Source of the DNA: Flavobacteriales bacterium
GTDB taxonomy: Bacteria; Bacteroidota; Bacteroidia; Flavobacteriales_D; Sanyastnellaceae
Assembly: GCA_947452685.1 (NCBI GenBank)
Contig: CANGEF010000002.1
Location: 1 to 46,541 of the forward strand
Direction of reading: 5' to 3'
DNA length: 46,541 nt
The position numbers and the translations under genes are program-made. The notes under the pieces are model-generated. The model made no database searches. It was not told where the DNA came from and worked only from the letters and a program-made list of their open reading frames with translations. Positions 1 to 8,884 of the stretch are shown in pieces; positions within the stretch are counted from its first letter, which is position 1; each line of letters starts with the position of its first letter.

Positions 1-31
1 CAACCAATGTTCTTAACAGCAAATTACTCAC
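1..31 (-). CDS. Possible 5' end of phosphatidate cytidylyltransferase (cdsA), cut by window edge
   Basis: Just downstream of the ftsH stop on the minus strand, a GTG codon (31-29) opens a frame reading MSNLLLRTLV before the window ends. That start resembles the N-terminus of Bacteroidota CdsA proteins, which make CDP-diacylglycerol in the inner membrane, and cdsA is often found downstream of ftsH in this phylum. Only ten codons are visible, so the identity is an inference from neighbourhood and a short match. The GTG lies 2 nt past the ftsH stop codon, which fits an rsfS-ftsH-cdsA operon. Confidence 0.35.
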   Translation of the reverse strand, partial: MSNLLLRTLV

Positions 32-33
32 GA

Positions 34-2109
34 CTATTTCTCTTCGGTTGTTGAGGTTTCACTGGAATCAGATGCCTGTTCTTCTTGTGAACTTCCTTCA
101 CTAGCAGTTGTATCAACTGTTACTTCAGATACAGATCCGTTTGCAGCATCAATACGATTTTTTTCAATTTGCGCTGTCGTTTCGGCTTCGTCTATTTGGG
201 TTTGGCGATCTATATATGGACGAACACCAAGTACTCGTTCAAGATCTTCCTTGAAGATAACTTCTTTATCCAAAAGCAACTGAGCCAACTCCTCCAATTT
301 CTCACGGTTTTCTGTGAGTAAATGAAGTGCGCGCTGATAAGCCGCTTCCACCAATTTACTTACTTCTTCATCCATGGTTCGTGCAGTAACGTCACTGTAT
401 GGTTTGGTAAACTGATTTTCCCCGGAAGAGTCATAGTAACTCAAGTTTCCAATACGATCGTTCAATCCGTAAATTCCAACCATCGCATAGGCTTGCTTAG
501 TTACTTTTTCCAAATCGGAAAGTGCACCAGTAGAAATTTTACCGAAAATAACTTGCTCTGCGGCACGACCACCCAACGTTGCACACATCTCATCTAATAT
601 CTGATCTGTTGTGGTAATTTGTCTTTCCTCTGGTAAATACCATGCAGCTCCTAAAGATCTTCCTCTTGGAACAATAGTCACTTTCACCAAAGGCGATGCG
701 TATTCCAACAACCAAGATGTAACAGCGTGACCAGCCTCGTGGAAAGCAATAGAACGCTTTTCATCTGGAGTAATAATCTTGTTTTTCTTCTCTAATCCAC
801 CAATAATGCGGTCAACGGCAGCTAAGAAATCCTTTTGAACAACAGTAGCGGCACCATGACGCGCAGCAATAAGTGCAGCTTCATTGCAAATGTTTGCAAT
901 ATCGGCACCCGAAAAACCAGGAGTCTGACGAGCTAAAAAGTCTACATCAACAGCCGGATCCGTTTTAACATTCTTCAAATGAACATTAAATATCTGCACA
1001 CGCTCTTTCACGTCGGGCATGTCTACGTAAATCTGACGGTCAAAACGACCCGCTCTCATCAAGGCCTTATCTAAAATATCGGCACGATTCGTCGCGGCAA
1101 GAATAATAATTCCTGAATTCGTACCGAAACCATCCATTTCAGTCAACAACTGATTCAACGTGTTCTCACGCTCATCGTTTCCACCAAAATTTACATTCTT
1201 ACTTCTTGCTCGACCAATGGCATCAATTTCATCAATGAAAATAATGGCAGGAGCTTTCTCCTTTGCCTGACGGAATAAATCACGAACACGGCTGGCTCCT
1301 ACACCTACAAACATTTCCACAAAATCAGAACCTGAAAGCGAGAAAAATGGAACTTGTGCTTCACCAGCTACCGCTTTTGCCAAAAGCGTTTTTCCTGTTC
1401 CTGGAGGTCCTACAAGTAAGGCTCCTTTCGGAATCTTCGCTCCTAATTCGGTGTATTTTTTAGGATGCTTCAAGAAATCTACAATCTCTTCTACTTCTTC
1501 TTTTGCACCTTCCAATCCGGCTACATCTGCAAAAGTCACATCGGTTCCTTTGCCCTTCTCAAACAACTGTGCTTTGCTTTTTCCAATATTGAAAATCTGT
1601 CCACCACCAGCACCACCGCCGCCACCCATGCGACGCATAATGAATGTCCATGCGGCAATCATGACCCCTAAAGCAATTAACCACCACAACAAACTCTGCG
1701 CAGTTTCATTTGGCGGTTCAAACTTCACTTCGAAATTGTGAACGGGACCCAACTCATGCAACTCATCAATGAAATGCTCACTCGGCGGAATGTTAAACCA
1801 GAAGTCACTCCCCTGACGAGTTCCCATGACACCTTTCTGTTCTGGATATTGCCCTTTCAAATTCGCTTTTCCAAGTGAATCTAAATACACCTTTCCCATT
1901 GAACCGTTGTATTCAACACGTGCAATGTAATTGCTTTCAGCCCAAGATTTAACCTGCGCATAGTTCGTTTCAGAACCGTCCGAACTTCCGTTGAAGATCA
2001 TTAATCCAATCAATACAATCGCAATAATTGCGTAAATCCAATAAAAACTGAAACCACCTTTCATCGGATTGTTCGGACCACCTGGCTTTTTAGTATTCTG
2101 ATCACTCAT
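34..2109 (-). CDS. ftsH: ATP-dependent zinc metalloprotease FtsH
   Basis: Membrane-bound AAA+ protease that unfolds and degrades misassembled membrane proteins and short-lived regulators, working as a hexamer with its catalytic part in the cytoplasm. The 691 residues show a first membrane segment near 23-39, a periplasmic domain, a second segment near 140-158, a glycine-rich linker, Walker A GPPGTGKT at 234-241, Walker B FIDEID near 291-296, the SRH with arginine fingers (MRAGRFDRQ) near 351-359, and the zinc-binding HEAGH at 457-461. The C-terminal tail beyond about 640 is acidic and Ser/Thr/Glu-rich, with low complexity. The ATG (2109) overlaps the rsfS stop by 8 nt, so the pair is probably translationally coupled. 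Length and motifs match an intact family member. Confidence 0.97.
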   Translation of the reverse strand: MSDQNTKKPGGPNNPMKGGFSFYWIYAIIAIVLIGLMIFNGSSDGSETNYAQVKSWAESNYIARVEYNGSMGKVYLDSLGKANLKGQYPEQKGVMGTRQGSDFWFNIPPSEHFIDELHELGPVHNFEVKFEPPNETAQSLLWWLIALGVMIAAWTFIMRRMGGGGGAGGGQIFNIGKSKAQLFEKGKGTDVTFADVAGLEGAKEEVEEIVDFLKHPKKYTELGAKIPKGALLVGPPGTGKTLLAKAVAGEAQVPFFSLSGSDFVEMFVGVGASRVRDLFRQAKEKAPAIIFIDEIDAIGRARSKNVNFGGNDERENTLNQLLTEMDGFGTNSGIIILAATNRADILDKALMRAGRFDRQIYVDMPDVKERVQIFNVHLKNVKTDPAVDVDFLARQTPGFSGADIANICNEAALIAARHGAATVVQKDFLAAVDRIIGGLEKKNKIITPDEKRSIAFHEAGHAVTSWLLEYASPLVKVTIVPRGRSLGAAWYLPEERQITTTDQILDEMCATLGGRAAEQVIFGKISTGALSDLEKVTKQAYAMVGIYGLNDRIGNLSYYDSSGENQFTKPYSDVTARTMDEEVSKLVEAAYQRALHLLTENREKLEELAQLLLDKEVIFKEDLERVLGVRPYIDRQTQIDEAETTAQIEKNRIDAANGSVSEVTVDTTASEGSSQEEQASDSSETSTTEEK

Positions 2110-2665
2110 CTTTTTTCTTTACTATTTTCTTGGTTACCACTTTTGGCTTCGCTGCGGCCTTTGTCTTTGGTTCCGCTTTCGGTTTTGCCGCAGCCTTTGC
2201 TTTTGGCTCTGCCTTTGGCTTAGCTGCAGCCTTTACTTTTGGTTCCGCCTTCGGCTTGGCCTCTGCTTTTACTTTCGCTTCCGGTTTAGCTTTCTTTGGC
2301 AACGCCATTTCATTGGCATCGGCCCACAAGCCCTCAATGTCATAATGCTCACGCATAGGTTCGTAAAACACATGCACAATAATGGAAAAATAATCCATCA
2401 AAACCCATTGCGCATTACGCACACCCTCTACTCTGCGAGGTCTCTCATCCAATTGCTTTCTTGTGAAATTCTCAGCACTCCGCGCTATTGCTTCAACTTG
2501 CGTTGTACTCGTTCCTGTGCATACGATAAAATAATCGGCTATGGCAGCTTCTATATTTCGTAAATCAAGAATCTTAATATCGTGTCCTTTTACTTCTTCA
2601 ATTCCTTCGATAATGGAAAGTAACAATGCATCATCATTACCTGTCGTCGTTTCTTTTTTCTTCAT
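2102..2665 (-). CDS. rsfS: Ribosomal silencing factor RsfS with a Lys/Ala/Pro-rich tail
   Basis: RsfS (YbeB/Iojap family) binds ribosomal protein uL14 on the large subunit and blocks subunit joining when nutrients are scarce. The conserved core occupies residues about 12-118 and includes DYFIVCTG (44-51), DERPRRVEG (73-81) and WVLMDYFSIIVHVF (87-100). Typical family members end near this point. Here a further 65 or so residues (123-187) are almost entirely Lys, Ala, Pro, Glu and Val, built from a 12-residue unit of the form KAAAKPKAEPK. The tail is strongly basic and resembles histone-H1-like tails. It is encoded by a 36-bp tandem repeat. The start codon ATG at 2665 follows an A-rich leader. 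The gene is first in an rsfS-ftsH operon, with birA diverging from it. Confidence 0.93.
   Translation of the reverse strand: MKKKETTTGNDDALLLSIIEGIEEVKGHDIKILDLRNIEAAIADYFIVCTGTSTTQVEAIARSAENFTRKQLDERPRRVEGVRNAQWVLMDYFSIIVHVFYEPMREHYDIEGLWADANEMALPKKAKPEAKVKAEAKPKAEPKVKAAAKPKAEPKAKAAAKPKAEPKTKAAAKPKVVTKKIVKKKDE
2145..2288 (-). repeat. Four 36-bp imperfect tandem repeats encoding the RsfS tail
   Basis: Units begin at 2145, 2181, 2217 and 2253 on the plus-strand coordinate, each starting GGCTT or GGTTTT and containing a GCnGCnGCCTTT-like core. The fourth unit is the most diverged. Each unit encodes one 12-residue Lys/Ala/Pro/Glu block. The period is a multiple of three, so copy number could change without breaking the frame. 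Confidence 0.85.
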
Positions 2666-2682
2666 TTTTTTATCTTCTGTAG

Positions 2683-2690
2683 CAAAGGTA
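2683..2690 (-). promoter_or_regulatory. -7 promoter box for rsfS-ftsH
   Basis: The minus strand reads TACCTTTG, an exact match to the Bacteroidota -7 consensus TAnnTTTG, 17 nt before the rsfS ATG. I do not see a good TTG -33 element at the usual spacing, so this rests on the -7 box alone. Confidence 0.45.
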
Positions 2691-2746
2691 TTCCGCTACG
2701 GCGTAATTTCGTTGTAAACTTTAAGTTTTCTGCATTGAAAGACTCC

Positions 2747-3478
2747 ATGTTTGAATATTCCCCACATTTCCATTTCGAGCAGCTCGACAGCACAAACAAC
2801 TATGCTTCCACAATTGCAAAACTGCCAGAAACCCAAAACGGGACTGCCATTACTGCCGATTTTCAACGTGAAGGTAGAGGGCAGCGTGACAACTCGTGGC
2901 TAGCAGAACAGGGAAGTTCGTTCCTCGGGACCATTATTTTAAAACTCAAAATTAAGCCCGAAGAGATCTTTTATTTAAGTAAATGGGCGGCCCTTCAAGT
3001 AGCCAACACCCTTGCGCAGCTTGGTATTCAAGATGGATCAATCAAATGGCCCAATGACATTTTTGTTGAAGGAAAAAAACTGGGTGGAATTCTGATTGAA
3101 AACTCTTGGAATGAACACCACCTTCATTATTCGTTGGTTGGAATTGGAATTAACCTCACAAACAGTCCCTACGAAAAAGCTACCAATTTTTCCAAGCACT
3201 CCAAAAACATTCCTTCAACTCACTCGTTTCTTCAAACGCTCAGAAGAGAAATGGGAAACCATTTTTTTCTATTGGAAGAAAAACAATGGGAGGAAATAGA
3301 TGTCCAATACCATGAAATACTTTTTCAAAAAGATGAAAAAAGGGAATATCTTATTGCAAAAGATCAATCCGTTTTCTCGGGGAAAATAACTCGAGTGGAA
3401 GCTGATGGGAAACTCATCGTTGAAACAGAAAACCAATCATTGTTTGGTTTCTACATGAAAGAAATCATATTTATTTAA
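2747..3478 (+). CDS. birA: Biotin--[acetyl-CoA-carboxylase] ligase
   Basis: Attaches biotin, through biotinyl-AMP, to the carrier lysine of acetyl-CoA carboxylase and related enzymes in the cytoplasm. From ATG 2747 the protein is 243 residues. It contains the biotin/ATP-binding loop EGRGQRDNSW (42-51) and KWPND (100-104), followed by the KLGGILIE strand. There is no N-terminal winged-helix domain, so this is the ligase-only type and should not act as the biotin-operon repressor. A TTG at 2735 could add four residues, but ATG 2747 is the natural start because the conserved fold begins straight after it. The gene diverges from rsfS. Confidence 0.93.
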   Translation: MFEYSPHFHFEQLDSTNNYASTIAKLPETQNGTAITADFQREGRGQRDNSWLAEQGSSFLGTIILKLKIKPEEIFYLSKWAALQVANTLAQLGIQDGSIKWPNDIFVEGKKLGGILIENSWNEHHLHYSLVGIGINLTNSPYEKATNFSKHSKNIPSTHSFLQTLRREMGNHFFLLEEKQWEEIDVQYHEILFQKDEKREYLIAKDQSVFSGKITRVEADGKLIVETENQSLFGFYMKEIIFI

Positions 3479-3515
3479 TTCAAATGGAAGGAAAGAACAC
3501 TTACCTTCAATCTGC

Positions 3516-3523
3516 TAATTTTA
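3516..3523 (+). promoter_or_regulatory. Probable -7 box of the fadN-fadA-fadE operon
   Basis: TAATTTTA differs from TAnnTTTG only in its last base and ends 4 nt before the fadN ATG. Initiation about 4-6 nt beyond the box would give an mRNA with almost no leader. No clear -33 element is visible. Confidence 0.3.
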
Positions 3524-3527
3524 CTAC

Positions 3528-5879
3528 ATGAAAACGATAAAGAGAATTGCCGTTTTAGGTTCGGGAATCATGGGTTCACGCATCGCCTGTCACTTTGCAC
3601 AGTGCGGAATTCCAGTGCTTCTGTTAGACCGCGCATCGGAAGACGAAAAGGATAAAAACAAGATTGTCAACGACTCGTTGAAAAACGCTTTGCAATCCTC
3701 ACCTTCTCCTATCTATTCAAAAAAATTCGCTTCGCGCATTATTACCGGAAATTTCGATGACAACTTGAAAGACATTTCCAATTGCGATTGGGTTATGGAA
3801 GTCATTATTGAAAAGCTCGAGCCCAAACAAACGCTCTTCGAAAAAGTAGAACAATTCAGAAAGCCTGGAAGTATTGTTTCAACAAATACCAGCGGCATTC
3901 CCATTCATCTCATTGCTGAAGGAAGAAGCGAAGATTTCAAAAAGAATTTTATTGGAACACACTTCTTCAATCCGCCACGCTATTTGCGTTTGTTGGAAAT
4001 AATTCCCATAGCTGAAACCAATCCCGAACTTATTTCTTTTCTGAAAGAATTTGGAAGTCTTAAACTAGGAAAGGAAGTCGTGCTGTGCAAAGACACTCCT
4101 GCCTTTATAGCCAACCGGATTGGTGTGTTCAGTATTCAAGCCTTGCTTCACAGCATGAAAGAATTGGATCTTACCGTTGAAGAAGTAGATAAGCTTAGCG
4201 GAACCATTATGGGCAGACCGAAATCTGCAACCTTTCGAACATGCGACGTTGTTGGATTAGACACGCTCGTTCATGTTGCAAACGGACTTTTCGCTGTTGC
4301 GAAATCAGATGAACAACATGCATTGTTCGCCTTGCCCGAATTCATTCAGACTATGATTACCAATCAATGGTTCGGAGACAAAACGAAGCAGGGATTCTAT
4401 AAAAAAACCAAGGGTGAAAACGGAGAGAAAGAAATCCTCGTGCTCGATTTAAACACACTGGAATACCGCAAACAAAACAAAGTGAAATTCGTTTCATACG
4501 AAGCCGCTAAACTCATCGACGATCTTCCTTCCAGATTAATACATTTATACAACGCAAACGATAAAGCGGGACTGTTCTACAAGAAAATGTTTCATTCACT
4601 TTTCTCTTATGTGAGTTTCAGAATGAATGAAATTGCAGATGAGTTGAAAGATGTAGACGCTGCTCTGCGTGCAGGATTCGGTTGGGAATTAGGTCCCTTC
4701 GAATTGTGGGACACACTCGGATTCGAAGCCTGTTTAACGAACATGATCAACGAGGGTTATGAAGTAGCACCTTGGGTTCATGAAATGAAAAAATCTGGAT
4801 TCACTTCCTTCTATAAAAATTCAGAAAGCCCAGAGCAATTCCTTCCAACAGAAAATAAATACGGCGTCATTCAACGAAGCGAACAAGCGCGTTCGTTGGA
4901 TTCGTTTCAAGAAATAATTTGGACGAACAGTGCCTGCACCGTGAGACACATTGGAGACGGTATTCTTTCTCTTTCATGGAAATCTAAAATGAATACCATT
5001 GGTGGCGAAGTGCTTGCGGGTATTAACAAAGCCATTGATCTTGCGGAAGAAAAATACAACGGACTTGTCATCTACAACCAAGGAGACAATTTCTCTGCTG
5101 GTGCGAACGTAGGAATGATCTTCATGTTCGCTGTAGAGCAAGAATATGAAGAGCTCGACATGGCCATTCGCTATTTCCAAAAAACCGTTATGCGCCTGCG
5201 CTATTCGAACATACCCGTTGTGGTTGCTCCGCATGGACTAGCCCTTGGTGGTGCATGCGAAATGTCCATGCACTCAGACGCAACCGTTGCACATGCAGAA
5301 ACCTACATGGGTTTGGTTGAAATGGGTGTGGGAGTAATTCCTGGTGGAGCGGGCACGAAAGAATTCGCGCTGCGCGCATCTGATGAAATGAAAGATGGAG
5401 ACATTCGTTTGAATGTTCTTCGAAATAGATTTTTAACAGTAGGACAAGCGAAGGTGGCAACCTCGGCAGAAGAAGCATTCGAATTGGGATACTTAAGCAA
5501 AGAAAAAGATGAGGTTTGTGTAAGCCGCGCCCATCAACTCATGCGTGCGAAAGAAGTGTGTTTGAATCTTCATCATGCCGGATACTCGGCACCCCAAGAA
5601 CGCAAAGACATTACAGTTTTAGGAAATGAAGGATTAGGTATTGTTTACGCCGGAGCCTCTTCCATGAAATCTGGAAATTACATTTCAGAACACGATCAAT
5701 TGATTAGCGAAAAATTGGGATACGTCATGTGTGGTGGTGATCTTTCTTCACCCACAAAAGTGAGTGAGCAATACTTGCTCGATCTCGAACGCAAAGCATT
5801 TCTCGAATTGTGCATGCAACGCAAATCGTTGGAGCGCATGCAAAGCCTTATTAAATCAGGAAAAATTTTAAGAAACTAA
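3528..5879 (+). CDS. fadN: 3-hydroxyacyl-CoA dehydrogenase / enoyl-CoA hydratase (FadN type)
   Basis: Bifunctional beta-oxidation enzyme that hydrates 2-enoyl-CoA and oxidises the resulting 3-hydroxyacyl-CoA with NAD. The N-terminal half is the dehydrogenase: NAD-binding GSGIMGSRIA at 11-20, then FIGTHFFNPPRYLRLLEI and the C-terminal 3HCDH segments. The enoyl-CoA hydratase/crotonase domain is C-terminal, with the oxyanion-hole segment NFSAGANVG, then GLALGGACEMSMHSD and GLVEMGVGVIPGGAGT, which carry the two expected glutamates. This domain order is the reverse of E. coli FadB and matches Bacillus FadN, as does the 783-residue length. The gene starts an operon with fadA (4-nt gap) and fadE. 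The symbol is assigned from architecture and gene order. Confidence 0.92.
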   Translation: MKTIKRIAVLGSGIMGSRIACHFAQCGIPVLLLDRASEDEKDKNKIVNDSLKNALQSSPSPIYSKKFASRIITGNFDDNLKDISNCDWVMEVIIEKLEPKQTLFEKVEQFRKPGSIVSTNTSGIPIHLIAEGRSEDFKKNFIGTHFFNPPRYLRLLEIIPIAETNPELISFLKEFGSLKLGKEVVLCKDTPAFIANRIGVFSIQALLHSMKELDLTVEEVDKLSGTIMGRPKSATFRTCDVVGLDTLVHVANGLFAVAKSDEQHALFALPEFIQTMITNQWFGDKTKQGFYKKTKGENGEKEILVLDLNTLEYRKQNKVKFVSYEAAKLIDDLPSRLIHLYNANDKAGLFYKKMFHSLFSYVSFRMNEIADELKDVDAALRAGFGWELGPFELWDTLGFEACLTNMINEGYEVAPWVHEMKKSGFTSFYKNSESPEQFLPTENKYGVIQRSEQARSLDSFQEIIWTNSACTVRHIGDGILSLSWKSKMNTIGGEVLAGINKAIDLAEEKYNGLVIYNQGDNFSAGANVGMIFMFAVEQEYEELDMAIRYFQKTVMRLRYSNIPVVVAPHGLALGGACEMSMHSDATVAHAETYMGLVEMGVGVIPGGAGTKEFALRASDEMKDGDIRLNVLRNRFLTVGQAKVATSAEEAFELGYLSKEKDEVCVSRAHQLMRAKEVCLNLHHAGYSAPQERKDITVLGNEGLGIVYAGASSMKSGNYISEHDQLISEKLGYVMCGGDLSSPTKVSEQYLLDLERKAFLELCMQRKSLERMQSLIKSGKILRN

Positions 5880-5883
5880 TTCC

Positions 5884-7059
5884 ATGAACGCATACATAGT
5901 TGGGGGTTACAGATCTGCTGTTGGCAAAGCGCAAAAGGGAATGTTCAAGTCCATGCGCGCCGACGAACTTGCGGCGCAAGTCATTCAACATTTAATGACA
6001 GACTTTCCGCAAATAGACAAAGATGAAATTAGCGATGTCATTGTTGGAAACGCCACGCCCGAAGCAGAGCAAGGGTTGAACATTGGTCGTATGATTTCTT
6101 TAATGGGATTGAATACGGAAAAAGTTCCGGGCATGACTGTGAACAGATATTGTTCAAGCGGATTGGAAACCATTGCGATTGCTAGCGCCAAGATTCATGC
6201 AGGCATGGCCGATTGCATTATTGCCGGTGGTGTTGAAACCATGTCGCCGATTCCGTTCGGAGGCTGGCGCATTGTTCCGCATCCGAAAGTTGCAAAGTCT
6301 CATCCAGACTGGTATTGGGGAATGGGATTAACCGCTGAAGCGGTAGCAAAAGAATACAACGTCTCGCGCGAGCAGCAAGACGAATTCGCTTTTCATTCAC
6401 ATCGAAAAGCGTTGGAAGCCATTGCAAACGGACATTTCGCAAATGGCATTGCGCCCATTGAAGTGGAAGAAATTTTTCTAGATGAAAAAGAGAAAAGACA
6501 AGTTCGAAATACAACCGTTACCATAGACGAAGGACCTCGAGCAGGAACTACTATTGAAGCACTTTCAAAATTGAAACCTGTGTTTGCGTTAGACGGAACT
6601 GTTACCGCAGGAAACGCTTCACAAACGTCAGACGGCGCGGCTTTCGTCATGGTGTGTTCAGAAGACTTCATGAAGAAACACAACCTCACTCCTATTGCCC
6701 AATTGAAAAGTTATTCAGTTGCAGCGCTCGCTCCACGAATCATGGGCGTGGGTCCAATCTATGCGATTCCAAAAGCACTTCAAGCAGCCGGGCTCAAACA
6801 AAGCGACATCAGTTTATTCGAATTGAATGAAGCCTTTGCTTCGCAAAGTGTTGCAGTAATCAATCACTTGGAATTAGATCCTTCACGCACAAACATCAAC
6901 GGCGGTGCCATTGCATTGGGACATCCGCTTGGTTGCACGGGAGGAAAACTAACCGTTCAATTGTTGAACGACTTGAAAAGAAGAAATGAAAAATACGGTG
7001 TAGTGACCATGTGCGTAGGAACAGGTCAGGGCGCTGCTGGAGTATTCGAAAGATTTTAA
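5884..7059 (+). CDS. fadA: Acetyl-CoA acyltransferase (3-ketoacyl-CoA thiolase)
   Basis: Carries out the last step of beta-oxidation: thiolytic cleavage of 3-ketoacyl-CoA to acetyl-CoA and a shortened acyl-CoA. The 391 residues have the nucleophilic cysteine in NRYCSSGLETIA (Cys90), the catalytic histidine in GHPLGCTGG (His347) and the second cysteine in CVGTGQG (Cys377), all at the standard spacing. NEAFA also precedes the histidine region as expected. The ATG lies 4 nt after the fadN stop, so the two are one transcript and their products probably cooperate. A biosynthetic acetoacetyl-CoA thiolase would share the fold, but the operon context argues for a degradative enzyme. Confidence 0.95.
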   Translation: MNAYIVGGYRSAVGKAQKGMFKSMRADELAAQVIQHLMTDFPQIDKDEISDVIVGNATPEAEQGLNIGRMISLMGLNTEKVPGMTVNRYCSSGLETIAIASAKIHAGMADCIIAGGVETMSPIPFGGWRIVPHPKVAKSHPDWYWGMGLTAEAVAKEYNVSREQQDEFAFHSHRKALEAIANGHFANGIAPIEVEEIFLDEKEKRQVRNTTVTIDEGPRAGTTIEALSKLKPVFALDGTVTAGNASQTSDGAAFVMVCSEDFMKKHNLTPIAQLKSYSVAALAPRIMGVGPIYAIPKALQAAGLKQSDISLFELNEAFASQSVAVINHLELDPSRTNINGGAIALGHPLGCTGGKLTVQLLNDLKRRNEKYGVVTMCVGTGQGAAGVFERF

Positions 7060-7073
7060 TAAAACATCACATT

Positions 7074-8849
7074 ATGAAACCAATTACAGGAGGGGAATTT
7101 TTAATTCGCAAAACAACATCATCAGAAATTTTCATTCCGGAAGAATGGAACGAAGAACAACAGATGATGAAAAAAATGTGTGAAGACTTCGTGAACAACG
7201 AAATCACGCCAATCCTTGATCGTCTCGACCATATGGAAGAAGGACTCATGCAATCTGTTCTTCACAAGGCCGGAGAATTAGGTCTGCTTGGTCTTTCAGT
7301 TCCAGAAGAACTGAATGGTATGGGAATGGATTTTAAAACCACCATGCTCTGCACAGAAACATTGGGCGCTGGCCATTCCTTTTCTGTTGCCTACGGAGCG
7401 CATACCGGCATTGGAACTTTGCCCACGCTGTATTATGGAAATACCGAACAGAAAAAGCACTTCGTTTCGAAATTAGCTACTGGCGAGTGGTTCGCGTGTT
7501 ATTGTTTAACTGAACCAAACTCGGGAAGTGACGCCAATTCAGGAAAAACAAAAGCGACCTTAACGGAAGACGGAAAGCACTATAAAATTTCCGGACAAAA
7601 AATGTGGATCACCAATGCCGGTTTCGCAGATGTTTTTACGGTCTTCGCAAAAATTGAAGACGACGAAAATCTCACAGCCTTCATTCTTCACAAAGACATG
7701 CCTGGCATTTCGTTGAATCCGGAAGAAAAGAAAATGGGTATTAAAGGATCTTCCACGCGTCAAGTGTTTTTTAACGATGTGTTGGTTCCTGTGGAAAACA
7801 TGCTAAGCGAGCGTCAGAATGGATTCAAAATCGCTGTAAACATTTTGAATATCGGGCGAATTAAATTAGCCGGAGCGGTTATGGGCGGTGCGAAAGCAAC
7901 CGTTACAGATGCTTTAGAATACGCCATTGCACGCGAACAATTCGGAAGATCTATTTCGAAGTACGGCGCAATAAGACACAAGCTCGCTGAAATGGCTATT
8001 CGTTGCTATGCCACGGAATCAGCGCTATACCGCGCAACCCAAAACATAGACGATGCAATCGTTGGTTTAACTGAATCAGGCCTAGAAAAAGGAACGGCTG
8101 TGTTAAAAGGAATTGCAGCTTTCGCACCTGAGTGTGCCATCTTGAAAGTATACGGAAGTGAGTCATTAGACTACGTTGTAGACGAAGCCGTTCAGATTTT
8201 CGGAGGAATGGGCTATAGCGCTGAATCACGCGTAGAACGTGCTTACCGCGATTCGCGCATCAACCGCATTTTTGAAGGAACCAACGAAATCAATCGCATG
8301 CTCATTGTAGATATGTTATTGAAAAAAGCCATGAAAGGCGAATTAGATTTAATGACTCCAGCTATGAATGTAGCCAACGAATTAATGTCTATTCCAGATT
8401 TCGCAGAGCCCAGCGAAGACATCTTCGAACGCTACTTAGCCTGCATTGAAAATTTCAAAAAAGCAGTGCTCATGATTGCGGGAAGTGCCGCGCAAAAACT
8501 CATGATGCAGTTATCGAAAGAGCAAGAAATTTTAATGAATGTAGCAGACATGGCTATCTGGACCTACGTTGCTGAAAGCACAGTTCTCAGAACTCAGAAA
8601 AGAGTTCAGCTGAAAGGAATAGAAAATTCCGCAAGTCAAATTGCAATGATGCAAACGCTGGTTACTGATCTGGCAGACTTCATAAACAAAGCTGGAAAAG
8701 ATGCGTTGAACGCATTTGTTGAAGGAGATGAGCAGCGCATGATGATGATGGGCTTGCGCCGATTCACCAAGACAGAGCCTTTCAACACCAAAGAAGGTCG
8801 TCGAGTAATTGCAGCAGAATTAATTGCTTCAGGAAAATATTGCTTCTGA
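7074..8849 (+). CDS. fadE: Acyl-CoA dehydrogenase (FadE type)
   Basis: FAD enzyme for the first beta-oxidation step, oxidising acyl-CoA to trans-2-enoyl-CoA. From ATG 7074 the product is 591 residues. It has the N-terminal helical domain, the FAD/substrate signature CYCLTEPNSGSDA, KMWITNAGFAD, and the C-terminal flavin-binding and dimer segment QIFGGMGYSAESRVERAYRD followed by INRIFEGTNEINRM. A further domain of roughly 150 residues follows the standard 380-residue core, as in VLCAD-like and Bacillus FadE proteins. An in-frame start inside fadA (7011) would add 21 residues, but ATG 7074 (14 nt after the fadA stop) is preferred. It is the third gene of the operon. No acyl-CoA synthetase or regulator gene is adjacent. 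Confidence 0.93.
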   Translation: MKPITGGEFLIRKTTSSEIFIPEEWNEEQQMMKKMCEDFVNNEITPILDRLDHMEEGLMQSVLHKAGELGLLGLSVPEELNGMGMDFKTTMLCTETLGAGHSFSVAYGAHTGIGTLPTLYYGNTEQKKHFVSKLATGEWFACYCLTEPNSGSDANSGKTKATLTEDGKHYKISGQKMWITNAGFADVFTVFAKIEDDENLTAFILHKDMPGISLNPEEKKMGIKGSSTRQVFFNDVLVPVENMLSERQNGFKIAVNILNIGRIKLAGAVMGGAKATVTDALEYAIAREQFGRSISKYGAIRHKLAEMAIRCYATESALYRATQNIDDAIVGLTESGLEKGTAVLKGIAAFAPECAILKVYGSESLDYVVDEAVQIFGGMGYSAESRVERAYRDSRINRIFEGTNEINRMLIVDMLLKKAMKGELDLMTPAMNVANELMSIPDFAEPSEDIFERYLACIENFKKAVLMIAGSAAQKLMMQLSKEQEILMNVADMAIWTYVAESTVLRTQKRVQLKGIENSASQIAMMQTLVTDLADFINKAGKDALNAFVEGDEQRMMMMGLRRFTKTEPFNTKEGRRVIAAELIASGKYCF

Positions 8850-8856
8850 TGGAAAA

Positions 8857-8884
8857 AGAAATAGGGAATTAATTCCCTATTTCT
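8857..8884 (-). terminator. 28-nt perfect palindrome terminating recQ, containing its last codons
   Basis: The two 14-nt arms 8857-8870 and 8871-8884 are exact reverse complements. On the minus strand the hairpin runs straight into TTTCTTTTTCC, a usable U-tract, so it should end recQ transcription. The recQ stop codon (8871-8869) straddles the centre of symmetry and the last recQ codons form one arm. On the plus strand the U-tract is weaker, so termination of fadE here is less certain. Confidence 0.75.

Noticed and set aside
2130-2345. Plus-strand frame of repeated Phe/Ala/Gly opposite the RsfS tail, resembling a hydrophobic membrane protein
   Set aside because: It is the mirror of the 36-bp Lys/Ala/Pro repeats; no promoter or start context, and RsfS on the minus strand explains the sequence.
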